A stretch of 64,000 nt of DNA from Legionella maioricensis (GTDB lineage Bacteria > Pseudomonadota > Gammaproteobacteria > Legionellales > Legionellaceae), in contig NZ_JAJKBJ010000009.1 of the NCBI RefSeq assembly GCF_023618015.1, positions 93,585 through 157,584 of the forward strand. Reading direction: 5' to 3'. This document shows positions 30,754-41,577 of this stretch, one piece after another. The translations under genes and the position numbers were made by a program. The notes under the pieces were generated by a model. It was not told the origin of the DNA. It saw nothing but the letters and a program-made list of their open reading frames with translations, and did no database searches. Every line of letters begins with the position of its first letter. Within the stretch, counting starts at the first letter, position 1.

Positions 30754-32077
30754 CTTGCGCTTTCGTATAAGCTGCATCTATAGAGTTTAGTGTTATTTTC
30801 GCTAATTTCCTAATAATTTCACTCTCCGTGTTTAAAGGGGGAAGCCAGTATAGTGTTTTTCCTATCGGTCTTATAAGGGCACCATATTTTAATGCTTGTT
30901 GATACACCTCATTGCCTATACGGTAATCACCTATCTCGGCGAGGTCAGCTGCTACAACGGCACCAACACCTCTGACATTGTTTAACTTGCCAGACTCTTC
31001 AGCCACCTGTTTGAGGTAATCTAGCATGGTTTCTCCCAGGCGTTGTGCCTTATTTATGATGTCCTCATGGTGCATTGCTTTAATTGTCGCCAAGGCCGCA
31101 CTTACTGCCAAAGGATTCCCACTGTAGGTATGGGAATGTAAAAATGAATTCCCTGTTTTGTAATCTCCATAAAAAAGATCATAAATGGAACTATCAATCA
31201 TGACACAACTGAATGGAATGGAGCCGGATGTTAGTCCTTTCGATAAGCAGATTAAATCAGGCTCAATTCCCGCATGATCGCATGCCAACCATTGTCCGGT
31301 TCGTCCAAGTCCAGTCATGATTTCATCGGCAATCAGATAAATACCTTTTGATTTTGCCCATAAGGATATTTTTTTTAAAAAATCAGCACTGTAGCATAAC
31401 ATTCCCCCTGCGCCTTGAATAATCGGTTCTACAATAAGTGCACAGACGTTGTCACTGATTTTGTCTAATTGAGCCACAATAGCATCCCATTCATTATCAC
31501 AACAGCGCCACAAAGGATCATTTATTCCGGTTACATAGGGAATATTGTCAACAAAATAACAGGGAACACCAAAGGATTTGTACGGTTCCTTGTAAATACC
31601 CAAGTCACTGACACTCATTGTTCCAAGCGTCTCTCCATGGTATCCATTTTTAAGCGCAATAAATTGATTCTTATTTTTATGCCCCTTAATTTGATTCGCA
31701 TGCAGTGCTAACTTCATTGCAATTTCAACAGCACTAGCCCCATCACTGGCAAAAAAAACATGTTGCTTACCAGTAATTTCTGTTAAATGCTCCGCTAATT
31801 CAACTAGAGCAGGGTGAGTAGTATTTGCACCAATGACATGCTCGAAACGCGATAACTGGTCTTTAATTGCGGAAATTACCGCGGGATGTCCATGTCCCAA
31901 AGACTTACACCACCAGCTCGAAATGGCATCAATTAATGGACCTTGATTCGTGTAAAGATAACTGCCTTGAGCTTGTTCAATTACTAAAGGAGGACACATC
32001 TCAAAATCTTTCATCTGAGAACAGGGGTGCCAAATATGCTTTAAATTCCTTGAGATTAATTTTTCTACGTTGACCAT
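30743..32077 (-). CDS. bioA: Adenosylmethionine-8-amino-7-oxononanoate aminotransferase BioA
   Basis: This 444-residue class-III PLP aminotransferase converts KAPA to DAPA, using SAM as amino donor. It begins with the family start HIWHPCSQMKDFE, and has SSWWCKSLGHGHP, the KNGYHGETLG motif, IADEIMTGLGRTG and the PLP lysine in ICLSKGLTSG. It is transcribed divergently from bioB across a 73-bp gap. Confidence 0.96.
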   Translation of the reverse strand: MVNVEKLISRNLKHIWHPCSQMKDFEMCPPLVIEQAQGSYLYTNQGPLIDAISSWWCKSLGHGHPAVISAIKDQLSRFEHVIGANTTHPALVELAEHLTEITGKQHVFFASDGASAVEIAMKLALHANQIKGHKNKNQFIALKNGYHGETLGTMSVSDLGIYKEPYKSFGVPCYFVDNIPYVTGINDPLWRCCDNEWDAIVAQLDKISDNVCALIVEPIIQGAGGMLCYSADFLKKISLWAKSKGIYLIADEIMTGLGRTGQWLACDHAGIEPDLICLSKGLTSGSIPFSCVMIDSSIYDLFYGDYKTGNSFLHSHTYSGNPLAVSAALATIKAMHHEDIINKAQRLGETMLDYLKQVAEESGKLNNVRGVGAVVAADLAEIGDYRIGNEVYQQALKYGALIRPIGKTLYWLPPLNTESEIIRKLAKITLNSIDAAYTKAQGYE

Positions 32078-32092
32078 TATTTAAAAAATTGG

Positions 32093-32120
32093 TTGACAAG
32101 TTTGGGCACCACTCTATCAT
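32093..32120 (+). promoter_or_regulatory. Probable bioB promoter in the bioA-bioB divergent region
   Basis: TTGACA at 32093-32098 and TATCAT at 32115-32120 are separated by 16 bases, a good sigma-70 pair 30 bp before the bioB GTG start. The -35 region lies within GGTTGACAA, which equals one arm of the BirA operator consensus (TTGT-x-AACC inverted); I could not find a convincing second arm, so biotin control is a guess. Confidence 0.55.
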
Positions 32121-32150
32121 GTTCATTATTATGAATAAAAGGGGGACGTT

Positions 32151-33098
32151 GTGACTGAGGCTAAAAAAAACTGGTCAATTTCTGAGATTACTGCAATCTA
32201 TCAGCAGCCATTTAATGATTTACTTCATCAGGCTCATACAATACATAAGCAACATCATGAATCTAATTCCTTGCAGTTTGCCACTTTATTAAGCATCAAG
32301 ACGGGGGCTTGTCCCGAAGATTGCGGCTATTGCTCTCAAAGCGGTCATTTTAAAACCCATGTGGAAAAAGAAAAATTAATGTCAGTAGCGGAAGTGCTCA
32401 AAAGTGCCCAGGAAGCAAAAGACGGAGGGGCAAAACGGTTTTGTATGGGAGCTGCCTGGCGCTGTGTGCCTGATAAGGCGATGCCTAAATTAAAAGAAAT
32501 GATTGAAGGAGTCAAATCTTTGGGCTTGGAAACCTGTATGACCCTAGGCATGTTGAATCAGGAGCAAGCAGAAAGCCTGAAAGAAGCGGGGTTGGACTTC
32601 TATAATCATAATATAGATACCTCACCGTCTTATTACGAAAAAGTAGTGACCACTCGTAAATTCAGTGATCGTCTCGAGACGCTCAATACGGTTCGCGCTG
32701 CTGGAATCAATGTATGTTGTGGCGGGATTTTGGGTTTGGGTGAAACTCGTGAAGATCGCATCGAATTTTTATTAACCCTTGCTAATATGGAAGTCCCACC
32801 GGAAAGTGTACCGATTAATAGATTGATACCGGTGGAAGGAACCCGACTTGCAGAAGCACAACCAGTTGAAGGTATTGAGTTAGTAAGAACTATCGCTACT
32901 GCCCGAATCCTCATGCCCAAAAGTGTTGTTCGCCTTACAGCAGGACGAACTGAAATGAGTGATGAGCTGCAGGCTCTATGTTATTACGCTGGCGCAAACT
33001 CAGTGTTCATCGGGGATAAATTATTGACAGAAGAAAATCCCCAACGTGCTAAAGATAAAGCTCTGTTTAATAAACTTGGTTTGACTGAGATGGTATAG
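32151..33098 (+). CDS. bioB: Biotin synthase BioB
   Basis: This 315-residue radical-SAM enzyme inserts sulfur into dethiobiotin. The radical-SAM cluster motif CPEDCGYC (near residue 53) is intact, as are the residues for the second [2Fe-2S] cluster: Cys in RFCMGAAWR, Cys in LETCMTLG, Cys in GINVCCGGILGLGE and Arg in VRLTAGR. The start is GTG with GGGGG just upstream. It heads the bioBFHD operon, and bioF begins at the next base after its stop. Confidence 0.97.
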   Translation: MTEAKKNWSISEITAIYQQPFNDLLHQAHTIHKQHHESNSLQFATLLSIKTGACPEDCGYCSQSGHFKTHVEKEKLMSVAEVLKSAQEAKDGGAKRFCMGAAWRCVPDKAMPKLKEMIEGVKSLGLETCMTLGMLNQEQAESLKEAGLDFYNHNIDTSPSYYEKVVTTRKFSDRLETLNTVRAAGINVCCGGILGLGETREDRIEFLLTLANMEVPPESVPINRLIPVEGTRLAEAQPVEGIELVRTIATARILMPKSVVRLTAGRTEMSDELQALCYYAGANSVFIGDKLLTEENPQRAKDKALFNKLGLTEMV

Positions 33099-34241
33099 AT
33101 GAGTTTGAATGATAAAATTAAAGAATATACTGAGCAGTTAAATCGGCAAGGATTATTGAGAGTCAGGCAAGTTTGCGAACCTGCCAATTCAACATTGATT
33201 CATTTTGATAGTAATGATTATTTATCGTTGACCCAGGATAAACGTATTGCTAAGGCATATCAGGATGGATATGCCTTTTATCCTGCGGGAAGTGGCGCGT
33301 CAATGTTGCTTAGTGGTTACCACCCTAATCATCAGGCAGTTGAGCATGCTTTTGCAGATCTGCTGAATGTAGATGCGTGTGTTTTATTTTCTTCTGGCTA
33401 TGCTGCAAATTTGGCTATTACCGCCTTACTAGGTTTACTTAAAGTATATTGCTTAATAGATAAAAGCATACATGCTTCGGTTTATGACGGATTAGCATTA
33501 TCGCAAGTAAGTTATACTCGCTATCGGCATAATGATATGAATGATTTGGCGCAGAAACTGAAAGCCGTTGCTCTCAACTCTGTTTTATTGACTGAGGGAA
33601 TTTTTAGTATGAGTGGGCAAATTGCGCCGTTATCGACCATTTCTTCGCTCTGTTTTAATAACAAAACAGAACTTGTGGTTGATGAGGCTCATTCTTTTGG
33701 CGTTTTGGGAAATCAAGGAAAAGGTTCTGTTGATTACCACGGACTATCTCAAAGAGAAGTTCCTCTTCGAGTTATTCCTTTAGGTAAAGCTTTTGCAGCG
33801 CAAGGGGCACTGATTGCTGGAAAAGAAGAATGGATTAATGCTCTTTTGCAAGCAGGTCGTTCTGTAGTGTATTCAACAGCGATTAGTCCTGCTTTGAGTT
33901 ATGGCTTATTAAAAACTTTAGAAGTTGTGGCCTGCGCTGACGATAGGCGCCAAAAATTAGTCCAGCTCATTAAATTATTTAAGGAGCAGATCAACGACTC
34001 ACCGCTAAAATGGATTGATTCTGAAACGCCCATTCAACAATTGCATTTGCAATGCCCTCATTTAGCGCTTCATTATGCTCAGGAGTTGAAAAAAGAAGGG
34101 GTTAGTTGTTCGGCTATAAGGACGCCAACAGTCAATATAAAGTCTACTGGTTTGCGAGTTATTCTTAATTACCGTCATCAGCCCGAGCAAATTCAACAAT
34201 TGTTTAAAAAGTTGCATGCTATTTATGAATATACACATTAA
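33099..34241 (+). CDS. bioF: 8-amino-7-oxononanoate synthase BioF
   Basis: This 380-residue PLP enzyme condenses pimeloyl-ACP with alanine to give KAPA. Signatures are [28 protein letters not shown], the [11 protein letters not shown] aspartate and the PLP lysine in [12 protein letters not shown]. It begins directly after bioB and its end overlaps the bioH start, indicating a tightly coupled operon. Confidence 0.96.
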   Translation: MSLNDKIKEYTEQLNRQGLLRVRQVCEPANSTLIHFDSNDYLSLTQDKRIAKAYQDGYAFYPAGSGASMLLSGYHPNHQAVEHAFADLLNVDACVLFSSGYAANLAITALLGLLKVYCLIDKSIHASVYDGLALSQVSYTRYRHNDMNDLAQKLKAVALNSVLLTEGIFSMSGQIAPLSTISSLCFNNKTELVVDEAHSFGVLGNQGKGSVDYHGLSQREVPLRVIPLGKAFAAQGALIAGKEEWINALLQAGRSVVYSTAISPALSYGLLKTLEVVACADDRRQKLVQLIKLFKEQINDSPLKWIDSETPIQQLHLQCPHLALHYAQELKKEGVSCSAIRTPTVNIKSTGLRVILNYRHQPEQIQQLFKKLHAIYEYTH

Positions 34242-34944
34242 TCGCTACGGACAAGGAACTCCCTTGGTCCTGTTTCATGGATGGGGATTTGATAATCAAA
34301 TCTGGTTACCATTAATTCCTTTTCTTCAAGACCGTTATCAATTGATGCTAGTTGATCTGCCGGGTTTTGGCTTGACTCCCATGATGAATTGGCATGACTT
34401 TAAAATTCATTTGCTCGAGCAGCTGCCGCCTAGATTTGCTTTAGCTGGATGGTCTATGGGAGGACTTTATGCGACACGACTGGCGATAGAAGAACCTCAT
34501 CGAGTGCGTTGTCTATTAAATATAAGCTCATCCCCCCGATTTATTACTGATGCTTTATGGCCCGGCGTGGCCAAAGAAGTGTTTCTTAATTTTTATAGAA
34601 ATCTATCAACTGATATTAATAAAACACTGCATGACTTTATTGCCTTACAATTAAATAAAAATAAATTCAAGTTTGTTCCAGGCGCGCCGCCAAGCCCAGA
34701 GGGGTTGGCAAAAGGTTTGACTATTTTAGACACATGGGATTTGCGAGAGGGAGTAAAAAATCTTGTCCAACCAACATGCTTCATGTTTGGGCGCCTTGAT
34801 CCCATTACACCGGTTAAAACCATGAATACCATGCAGACTCTTTATCCAGATTTTAAATATGTTCTTTTTAACAAGGCCGCTCATATGCCCTTTTTATCGC
34901 ACACTGAGTTATTTATTGAGGAAGTATTAGAGTTTATCCAATGA
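34225..34944 (+). CDS. bioH: Pimeloyl-ACP methyl ester esterase BioH
   Basis: This alpha/beta-hydrolase removes the methyl group from pimeloyl-ACP methyl ester. It has the oxyanion motif [12 protein letters not shown], the nucleophile elbow [10 protein letters not shown], an acid in [10 protein letters not shown] and a catalytic His in [12 protein letters not shown] place the start at 34225 (MNIHINRYG); an ATG at 34216 adds three residues. It overlaps bioF and bioD. The partner methyltransferase bioC is not in the window. Confidence 0.93.
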   Translation: MNIHINRYGQGTPLVLFHGWGFDNQIWLPLIPFLQDRYQLMLVDLPGFGLTPMMNWHDFKIHLLEQLPPRFALAGWSMGGLYATRLAIEEPHRVRCLLNISSSPRFITDALWPGVAKEVFLNFYRNLSTDINKTLHDFIALQLNKNKFKFVPGAPPSPEGLAKGLTILDTWDLREGVKNLVQPTCFMFGRLDPITPVKTMNTMQTLYPDFKYVLFNKAAHMPFLSHTELFIEEVLEFIQ

Positions 34945-35579
34945 AACGATATTTTATTACGGGTACCGATACAGACTGTGGCAAAACTTATGTCACAGCA
35001 AAACTGGTTGAATATTTTGCCAATGCTGCAGCAATAAAACCTGTAGCCAGTGGGTGTGTGGTGATAGAAAATCAGTTAGTGAGTACAGATGCTCAACATT
35101 TACAGCAAAGTAGTCCTTTATCATTGAATGTGATTAATCCCTGGCGATTTAAATTACCTGTTTCACCCCATATAGCATCGAAAGAAGAAGGAATCTGTTT
35201 ATCGATAAAAGAAATAGCCGATTATTGTATGAATTTACAATTACCAGGCGTTGAATCCCTTTTTATTGAAGGAGCAGGGGGGCTAATGGTTCCCTTAAAT
35301 GAAAAGGAGACCTGGATTGATTTTTTAAAGGAGACGGACATTCCTGTAGTTATAGTTGTTGGATTAAAATTAGGTTGCATTAATCACGCACTGCTTACTG
35401 AAACGGCTTTAGAAGCTAATAAAATTAAATGTGTGGGATGGATAGCTAATTGCCTTGACCCTGAAATGCTGGCGTTATCAGATAATATAAGAACTCTAAA
35501 GAGCATTTTGAATTTTCCCTTATTAGCTACTATCCCATATTTTGGTGAACTTTCAGAGGTTAATCAGGAACTCTTCTAG
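34941..35579 (+). CDS. bioD: Dethiobiotin synthetase BioD
   Basis: This 212-residue ATP-dependent carboxylase closes the ureido ring to make dethiobiotin. It has the P-loop [11 protein letters not shown] at the start, KPVASGCV, and the [11 protein letters not shown] motif. It overlaps bioH by four bases (ATGA) and is the last gene of the operon. Confidence 0.95.
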   Translation: MKRYFITGTDTDCGKTYVTAKLVEYFANAAAIKPVASGCVVIENQLVSTDAQHLQQSSPLSLNVINPWRFKLPVSPHIASKEEGICLSIKEIADYCMNLQLPGVESLFIEGAGGLMVPLNEKETWIDFLKETDIPVVIVVGLKLGCINHALLTETALEANKIKCVGWIANCLDPEMLALSDNIRTLKSILNFPLLATIPYFGELSEVNQELF

Positions 35580-35890
35580 AGCCTTTTTGACAATTCATCT
35601 TTCCCGACCTGCTGCGTTTGGGATTGAGGGACCCTCATAAATTTTACCGCATACATAAAGCATGTTGTGGGTTTGGACAATCCCGTCGTTGCGAACATAG
35701 CGAAGCAATTGATAGAGTTTTGTTTGAAAAGCTTAAAGAATAATCCTCAAAAAATTACTTCCGGACATAAATTCATTTCATTCCAACACCTTAACCCATA
35801 TAAAATGCGACAAATGTTGTCCATACGCTGTTAGTTAGCTATAATCGACTGTTCAATTAATGTTATTTGAAGTGAATGGAGTTATTTTCG
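35580..35890. other. Intergenic region with half of a dispersed repeat
   Basis: No gene is seen. At 35684-35710 CGTCGTTGCGAACATAGCGAAG resembles the left arm of the palindromic element at 219-302; its second arm is missing here, so this copy looks degenerate. TTAGTTAGCTATAATC near 35835 could be the promoter -10 region of the FmdB-type gene. Confidence 0.45.
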
Positions 35891-36196
35891 ATGCCAATTT
35901 ATGAATATGAATGTACAAGTTGTCATCATCATTTTGATTTAATACAGAAAGTCACTGCAGAACCTGTGAAGCAATGTCCTGTATGTTTTAATAATTCAGT
36001 GGTTAAACTGGTCTCTGCAGCAGGTTTCCAGCTCAAGGGAACAGGGTGGTATGCTACTGATTTTAAAACCAAAGGTACTGCACCCAAGGATGCTTCTGGT
36101 AAAAAAGAAGACTCCGGTAAGACCAGTAATGCTACAGCCAAGGATAATCCTGCTGCCACGGGTACAGCAAAATCAACTAAAGGTGATTCTGAGTGA
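35891..36196 (+). CDS. FmdB-family zinc-ribbon regulatory protein
   Basis: From the ATG at 35891 (GGAG upstream) the protein has 101 residues. The first 45 form a CXXC...CXXC zinc ribbon (YECTSCHHHFD and KQCPVCFNN), as in the FmdB/CxxC_CxxC_SSSS family. The rest is a low-complexity, Lys/Thr/Ala/Ser-rich tail. The function in proteobacteria is unsettled. The stop overlaps the GTG start of the DUF502 gene. The same FmdB-DUF502-aspS order is common in gammaproteobacteria. Confidence 0.9.
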   Translation: MPIYEYECTSCHHHFDLIQKVTAEPVKQCPVCFNNSVVKLVSAAGFQLKGTGWYATDFKTKGTAPKDASGKKEDSGKTSNATAKDNPAATGTAKSTKGDSE

Positions 36197-36834
36197 AGTA
36201 TAACTCGATACGAAGTTACTTACTTGCGGGTTTAGTCGTATGGTTACCCATTCTCATCACTATGGGGGTTCTTCGTTTCATCATTGATTTACTGGATAAT
36301 ACACTTGCTCTAGTTCCTAAGGGGTATCAACCGGAACAGCTATTTGGTATACATATTCCAGGCCTTGGCGTCATATTGTCATTGATCTTACTGGTGAGTA
36401 CGGGAATTTTGGCCACGAATTTTTTGGGCCAGAGGTTAATGAATTGGGGAGAGTCACTGCTTTCAAGAATTCCTTTGGTTCGCTCTATATATAATTCTGT
36501 TAAACAAGTACTTAATACTATTTTATCGACTAATAGCGAGGCTTTTCGCAAAGTGTTACTAATAGAGTATCCTCGCCATGGGATGTGGACTCTCGGGTTT
36601 CAAACCGGAGCCGTAAATTCTGAAATAAGTAAGAAAGTAAATGATGAAATGCTCTCGGTGTTTATACCGACAACGCCTAATCCGACATCCGGGTTTCTTG
36701 TTATGATTCCCAAAAAAGAGGCTATTGAACTGAACATGAGTATTGATGAGGCATTGAAGTTTACAATCTCTTTAGGCGTCATGCAGTCTAATACTGCCAT
36801 GCCATTAGTTACAAACAAAATAAAAATTAAATAG
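36193..36834 (+). CDS. DUF502 family membrane protein
   Basis: The protein has 213 residues, with two N-terminal membrane segments (about 10-32 and 55-78) and a soluble C-terminal half. Family marks include [33 protein letters not shown] and [18 protein letters not shown]. The function is unknown. It begins with GTG overlapping the FmdB-type stop and ends 8 bases before aspS, so the three genes are likely cotranscribed. Confidence 0.92.
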   Translation: MKYNSIRSYLLAGLVVWLPILITMGVLRFIIDLLDNTLALVPKGYQPEQLFGIHIPGLGVILSLILLVSTGILATNFLGQRLMNWGESLLSRIPLVRSIYNSVKQVLNTILSTNSEAFRKVLLIEYPRHGMWTLGFQTGAVNSEISKKVNDEMLSVFIPTTPNPTSGFLVMIPKKEAIELNMSIDEALKFTISLGVMQSNTAMPLVTNKIKIK

Positions 36835-36842
36835 GTGGTTTT

Positions 36843-38624
36843 ATGCGCACACACTACTGTTCTGCAGTGAATGAATCAAGTTTAAATAAGGAAGTCACCG
36901 TCTGTGGTTGGGTACATAATAGACGAGATCATGGTGGTGTGGTTTTTTTAGATATTCGTGATCGCTCCGGGTTGTTGCAAGTTGTTTATGAGCCGGAAAA
37001 TAAAGACACGTTCTCTATTGCCGAAAAGTTGCGGTCTGAATTTGTTGTCCGCGTTACAGGCATAGTGCGCAAAAGACCTGAGGGAATGGTCAATGACAAA
37101 ATGGCCACAGGGAGTGTTGAAGTCATTGGAACCCAGCTTGAGATTCTCAATCAGTCACCTACGCCTCCATTTTTGCCTGATGATCACCAAATCGTAAATG
37201 AAGATTTGCGTTATAAATATCGCTATATCGATCTGCGTCGTACCGTCATGCAAAATAAAATGACGTTAAGACACAATTTAAACCGATGTATTCGCGATTA
37301 TTTAAACAAAAAAGATTTTCTGGATATAGAAACACCGATGCTAACCAAGGCTACTCCTGAAGGCGCTCGGGACTACCTGGTGCCTTCAAGAGTTCATCCA
37401 GGACAATTTTATGCATTACCCCAATCGCCACAATTATTTAAACAATTATTAATGATGTCGGGATTTGATAAATACTATCAAATCGTGCGTTGCTTCAGAG
37501 ATGAGGATTTACGTGCTGACAGGCAGCCTGAATTTACTCAGCTTGATATCGAGATGGCCTTTATTGATGCAGAAGATATTCTGGTTCTGATCGAGGGATT
37601 GTTAAAGGATGTATTCAAGCAAATTCTTGATGTGACGCTACCTGAAAAATTACCAAGAATGTCTTATGCAGAAGCAATGCGACGCTTTGGCAGTGATAAA
37701 CCTGACTTGCGTAATCCTTTAGAGTTAGTTGATGTGGCGGATTTGGTAAAAGACTGTGATTTTAATGTTTTTTCTGCTGCCGCTAACGATCCGGCAGGTA
37801 GAGTGGTTGCCATAAAATTACCTAATGGCTGCGATTTAAGTCGAAAAGATCTGGATGGCTATGGACAGTTCGTTGGTATTTATGGGGCTAAGGGGCTTGC
37901 TTATATCAAAGTTAATGATCTTGCTGCCGGGATGGCTGGATTACAATCTCCTATTTTGAAATTTTTATCAGAAGATGCCATTCAAGCAATTTTAAATCGT
38001 GTTGAGGCTCAATCCGGCGACGTCATTTTCTTTGGTGCAGATAAAAACTATATCGTTAATGAGTCTATGGGCGCATTAAGAATTAAACTGGGGCAAGATA
38101 GAAAGCTGTTAAGCGAAGGATGGAAATTACTATGGGTAGTTGACTGGCCCATGTTTGAAATGGATCATCAAAATAATAAATTACAGCCTATGCACCATCC
38201 ATTTACCTCTCCTCAAGAGTTATCTCCAGAGGCATTGCGTTCTAACCCTACTGCATCATTAGCAAAAGCCTATGATATAGTCATCAATGGTTATGAAATT
38301 GGTGGTGGCTCTATTCGTATTCATCAATCTGACTTGCAGCAAACTGTATTTCAGTTGCTTGGAATTAATGAACAGGAGGCCCAGGATAAATTTGGTTTCC
38401 TCCTTGAAGCGTTACAATATGGCGCACCACCTCATGGTGGGATTGCTTTAGGTATCGACAGGTTAGCGATGTTGCTTACTGATTCAACATCGATCAGAGA
38501 CGTCATCGCTTTTCCAAAAACGCAGACTGCATCATGTCTGTTAACCAGTGCTCCGTCGCCTACGGGCAATGCACAACTTACTGAATTAGGAATCAGACTT
38601 GCGCCGACAATTACTACAAAATAA
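36843..38624 (+). CDS. aspS: Aspartyl-tRNA synthetase (bacterial type)
   Basis: This 593-residue class II synthetase has an N-terminal anticodon-binding OB-fold, motif 2 ([18 protein letters not shown]), a bacterial GAD insertion (about 290-420) and motif 3 ([12 protein letters not shown]). In the OB-fold the positions known from Pseudomonas to separate discriminating from non-discriminating enzymes read His ([11 protein letters not shown]) and Gly (RPEGMVND), as in the non-discriminating Asp/Asn type. That suggests Asn-tRNA is made through the GatCAB route, an inference from two residues. A terminator-like hairpin follows the stop. Confidence 0.97.
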   Translation: MRTHYCSAVNESSLNKEVTVCGWVHNRRDHGGVVFLDIRDRSGLLQVVYEPENKDTFSIAEKLRSEFVVRVTGIVRKRPEGMVNDKMATGSVEVIGTQLEILNQSPTPPFLPDDHQIVNEDLRYKYRYIDLRRTVMQNKMTLRHNLNRCIRDYLNKKDFLDIETPMLTKATPEGARDYLVPSRVHPGQFYALPQSPQLFKQLLMMSGFDKYYQIVRCFRDEDLRADRQPEFTQLDIEMAFIDAEDILVLIEGLLKDVFKQILDVTLPEKLPRMSYAEAMRRFGSDKPDLRNPLELVDVADLVKDCDFNVFSAAANDPAGRVVAIKLPNGCDLSRKDLDGYGQFVGIYGAKGLAYIKVNDLAAGMAGLQSPILKFLSEDAIQAILNRVEAQSGDVIFFGADKNYIVNESMGALRIKLGQDRKLLSEGWKLLWVVDWPMFEMDHQNNKLQPMHHPFTSPQELSPEALRSNPTASLAKAYDIVINGYEIGGGSIRIHQSDLQQTVFQLLGINEQEAQDKFGFLLEALQYGAPPHGGIALGIDRLAMLLTDSTSIRDVIAFPKTQTASCLLTSAPSPTGNAQLTELGIRLAPTITTK

Positions 38625-41577
38625 CTCATTTCAAAGCACCACCAGCCTAAAGGGTTGGTGGTGCTTTCCGTTATTTTTTTTCTTGTTATTTTTCTTATTT
38701 AGCACTCATGTCAGCGCCGTTTCTAAACCGGTTAAGGCCGTCCCCAACAAAGAAAGTAAAGCAACGCTTATTGAATATCTGGCGCAAGAGAAGACTCATC
38801 TAACGATCGCTATTAATAATGCGGAGCAAAATACCTTACCTCAAAATGAGAAAGAATTTAACGCAAAAATGCAGCACATATCATCCATGCTGACGATGAC
38901 TAGCGCTAAAATTCAGAGTCTGGAAGGGTTTCTTGATAATCAAAATAAACAACAAATAAATCTTAAGCAAAGATTAAAGTATTTGCAGCAATTACCGCTT
39001 GCCAGTGCAGAAGTAAGCATCCAGGAAAGGGTAGCCAAGGTAGAAACCTTACTTACGGTGAATAAAAAAACAATTGAACTGATTAATGAAAACTTAGTGT
39101 TGGCAAGAGAGTTTGAGGTTTCATTGAAGGACCAAATAAAGGGATTGCAACTGTGGAAGCAAAAATATGAGTTAGAACAAAAACTGATTCAAATTAAATC
39201 CCAAAAGACCAAATTAAATCATGATTTGAGTCAACTTTATCAAAGTAACATCAATAATCATGATAAAAAGCGTCCAGATAACAGTTCCAATGCACAAATA
39301 GGAAACGAGGTCGATTTACTCATTAATAATCAGCATATTGCGCTTATTCATCAAAATATAAATGCCTTACATTTACAAAAAATGATAATTAAGGCTAAGA
39401 TTTTATTGCTTAAAAATATAGATACCAAAACGTTACAGGCGGTGAGTGACACCTATAAAGAGGGCATTAAGCAATATTCTAATATTGAAAAATCATTACA
39501 ACAAATGTTGGTTTCGCTCAATAACGAAGCCAATCTTTCAGTAAATCCCGCTTTGAAGAAGTCCCTTGTTTCGTTGCAAAAAGCATTAAATATTCAGCTT
39601 GCAGATGTCAGTTTGCAGAAAAAGATAGCTTTAAAAGAGCTGGATGAAGTTCAAAATCAACTAAAAAAACTTATTTCTTCCCGCCAAAGTCTTGCTGAAT
39701 ATAATTTGGATAGTTTACCTATTATTCTTAATAAATTAATAGATATTCCGAACCTATTCTATAAATATCTAAAAACCTTAACCTTGAAAGTTTATGATAG
39801 TTATACTTGGTTGGATACACTTCCTGCGACGATTTTGTGGGTGATACTGGCTTTGTCAGTTGGTGTTTTTTTTATGCTGAATCGGTTCTTAAAAACCTTG
39901 AGCAATGACAAAGAACGCTACAGACTGGCAGGATATCTTTATGACGGTGCATTGACCCTTGTGCAAAGAAACATCCCCTATCTTTGTTTGTTTATTATGC
40001 TATGGTCGGTGTTGTATTTTACTAATATTTCTTTTGCCAACTATCAATTATTATTTAATTTAATTACTGTTTGGTTCACTTTTAGGCTACTCATTTTAAT
40101 TGCACGCCTGGGGCTACTGGAGCGAATCTCGGATTCATCTGGTAAGGATGTAAAATTATATTATCGATTAAAATGGCTATTTTTATTTGGTGGATGGACT
40201 ACTGCTTTCATGGTCTTTAGTCATATCTTGCCGTTATCTTTATTATTACAAGATATCTTTAACAGACTGTTTATGCTGTTTATCTTGGCTGTTTCTTTAG
40301 TGGCATGGAAAAGTAAGGACGTGATTCCCTATCTGTTAAGACCATTCTTAAAATATAAAAAGAGATATTTTAAGAATGCAATTTCATTGCTGGTTATTCT
40401 CGTTCCTATCACTTTGTTTACTACGGCAATCATCGGTTTATTAGGTTTTGTCAATTTAGCCTGGACCATGTGTCGTTATCAGGCTTATCTTTTGTTAGTA
40501 CTGGTTGGGTATATTCTTACGAGAGGCCTGCTTTTTGATGCATTAGAGCTCTTTTCTGAATGGATGATTTCATCTTTACGCAATGGATGGCTATGGATAG
40601 AAGTATTCTTAAAACCCATTGATAAAATTCTTCGTATTATTTTGCTTTTATTTAGTGCGCTTATTTTATTCCAGCTCTACGGGTGGCACTCTGACTCTTT
40701 GGTCATGGTCAGTCTGGAAAAACTGGCTCAGTACACCATTGTCAATTTAACGGGCATTCACATCACTGTCGCAAGTACTATAGAATTTTTTATTGTGTTG
40801 GCACTTTTTATCTGGGCATCGAAATGGACTCGGGAGTTTTGTTATCGCTGGCTGTATAAAAATGCCAAGGATGCCGGAATTCGTAATAGTCTGTCTGTAT
40901 TTAGTCAATACGCCATTATTTTATTAGGTGCTTTTATTACCTTACACGTTCTGGGGCTTGATTTTGGCGGTATGTCAATGGTACTAGGGGGACTTGCAGT
41001 AGGTATGGGATTTGGCTTAAGGGATTTTGCCAACAACATAGTTGGAGGCATTATGCTTCTTATTGAAAGACCTGTCCGAGAAGGGGACTTAATTACTCTT
41101 GGTGAATATGAAGGCCAAGTGACTCATATTGGCATTCGTTCAATGCGCGTTTCTTCATGGGATAATATGGAGGTTTTAATACCCAATGCTGAAACGTTTA
41201 ATAAGCCATTTACCAATTGGACTCTTCAAGATAGCATTGTGAGGACAGTAGTTCCTATTAAAGTCAGTCGTGCTGATGATCCCGTGATGATTCAGCAATT
41301 AATCCTTGATGTACTCGCTATTATTCCTGAGATAGTTCCTGATCCACCTGCACAAGTATTTCTTAAGAAAATTGATGAGGCCTTAATTGAGTTTGAAGCA
41401 CGCTATTTTATTAATGTTCAACAACATACTCGTTTTGAAGTGCGCTCAAAAGTTCTTTTTGCCATAACGGCTCAATTCAAGGCCGCAGGTGTTAGAGCGC
41501 CTATAGAACCAATTACAGTGGAATTTAAAGAAGGGCACGGTGATTTCTTTCCTAAAAAACATCCCGCCGAAGACTGA
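38599..41577 (+). CDS. Large mechanosensitive channel, MscK/KefA-like
   Basis: The 992-residue protein has an N-terminal signal-type hydrophobic segment ([18 protein letters not shown], about residues 23-40), a long periplasmic coiled-coil region rich in Gln and Lys (about 45-390), some ten membrane segments, and a C-terminal MscS core with pore helix [20 protein letters not shown] and [12 protein letters not shown]. This matches MscK and related forms. The only usable ATG lies inside the end of aspS, giving a 26-base overlap and putting the aspS hairpin within the first codons; a TTG near 38691 is too deep in the signal segment to be a likely start. MutH starts within its last codons. Confidence 0.88.
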   Translation: MRRQLLQNNSFQSTTSLKGWWCFPLFFFLLFFLFSTHVSAVSKPVKAVPNKESKATLIEYLAQEKTHLTIAINNAEQNTLPQNEKEFNAKMQHISSMLTMTSAKIQSLEGFLDNQNKQQINLKQRLKYLQQLPLASAEVSIQERVAKVETLLTVNKKTIELINENLVLAREFEVSLKDQIKGLQLWKQKYELEQKLIQIKSQKTKLNHDLSQLYQSNINNHDKKRPDNSSNAQIGNEVDLLINNQHIALIHQNINALHLQKMIIKAKILLLKNIDTKTLQAVSDTYKEGIKQYSNIEKSLQQMLVSLNNEANLSVNPALKKSLVSLQKALNIQLADVSLQKKIALKELDEVQNQLKKLISSRQSLAEYNLDSLPIILNKLIDIPNLFYKYLKTLTLKVYDSYTWLDTLPATILWVILALSVGVFFMLNRFLKTLSNDKERYRLAGYLYDGALTLVQRNIPYLCLFIMLWSVLYFTNISFANYQLLFNLITVWFTFRLLILIARLGLLERISDSSGKDVKLYYRLKWLFLFGGWTTAFMVFSHILPLSLLLQDIFNRLFMLFILAVSLVAWKSKDVIPYLLRPFLKYKKRYFKNAISLLVILVPITLFTTAIIGLLGFVNLAWTMCRYQAYLLLVLVGYILTRGLLFDALELFSEWMISSLRNGWLWIEVFLKPIDKILRIILLLFSALILFQLYGWHSDSLVMVSLEKLAQYTIVNLTGIHITVASTIEFFIVLALFIWASKWTREFCYRWLYKNAKDAGIRNSLSVFSQYAIILLGAFITLHVLGLDFGGMSMVLGGLAVGMGFGLRDFANNIVGGIMLLIERPVREGDLITLGEYEGQVTHIGIRSMRVSSWDNMEVLIPNAETFNKPFTNWTLQDSIVRTVVPIKVSRADDPVMIQQLILDVLAIIPEIVPDPPAQVFLKKIDEALIEFEARYFINVQQHTRFEVRSKVLFAITAQFKAAGVRAPIEPITVEFKEGHGDFFPKKHPAED
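38633..38667 (+). terminator. Stem-loop after aspS, intrinsic-terminator-like
   Basis: The arms 38633-38647 and 38653-38667 pair over 15 bases with one G-T wobble (AAAGCACCACCAGCC / GGTTGGTGGTGCTTT), and a T-rich run (TTATTTTTTTTC) follows a few bases later. It is placed as an aspS terminator but is also inside the start of the MscK-like gene. It may therefore attenuate or control that gene's translation. Confidence 0.7.

Noticed and set aside
32065..32105. BirA operator between bioA and bioB
   Set aside because: One arm (GGTTGACAA) is present, but the expected partner TTGTxAACC at about 14-16 bases is not; TTGACC near the bioA start is too short a match.
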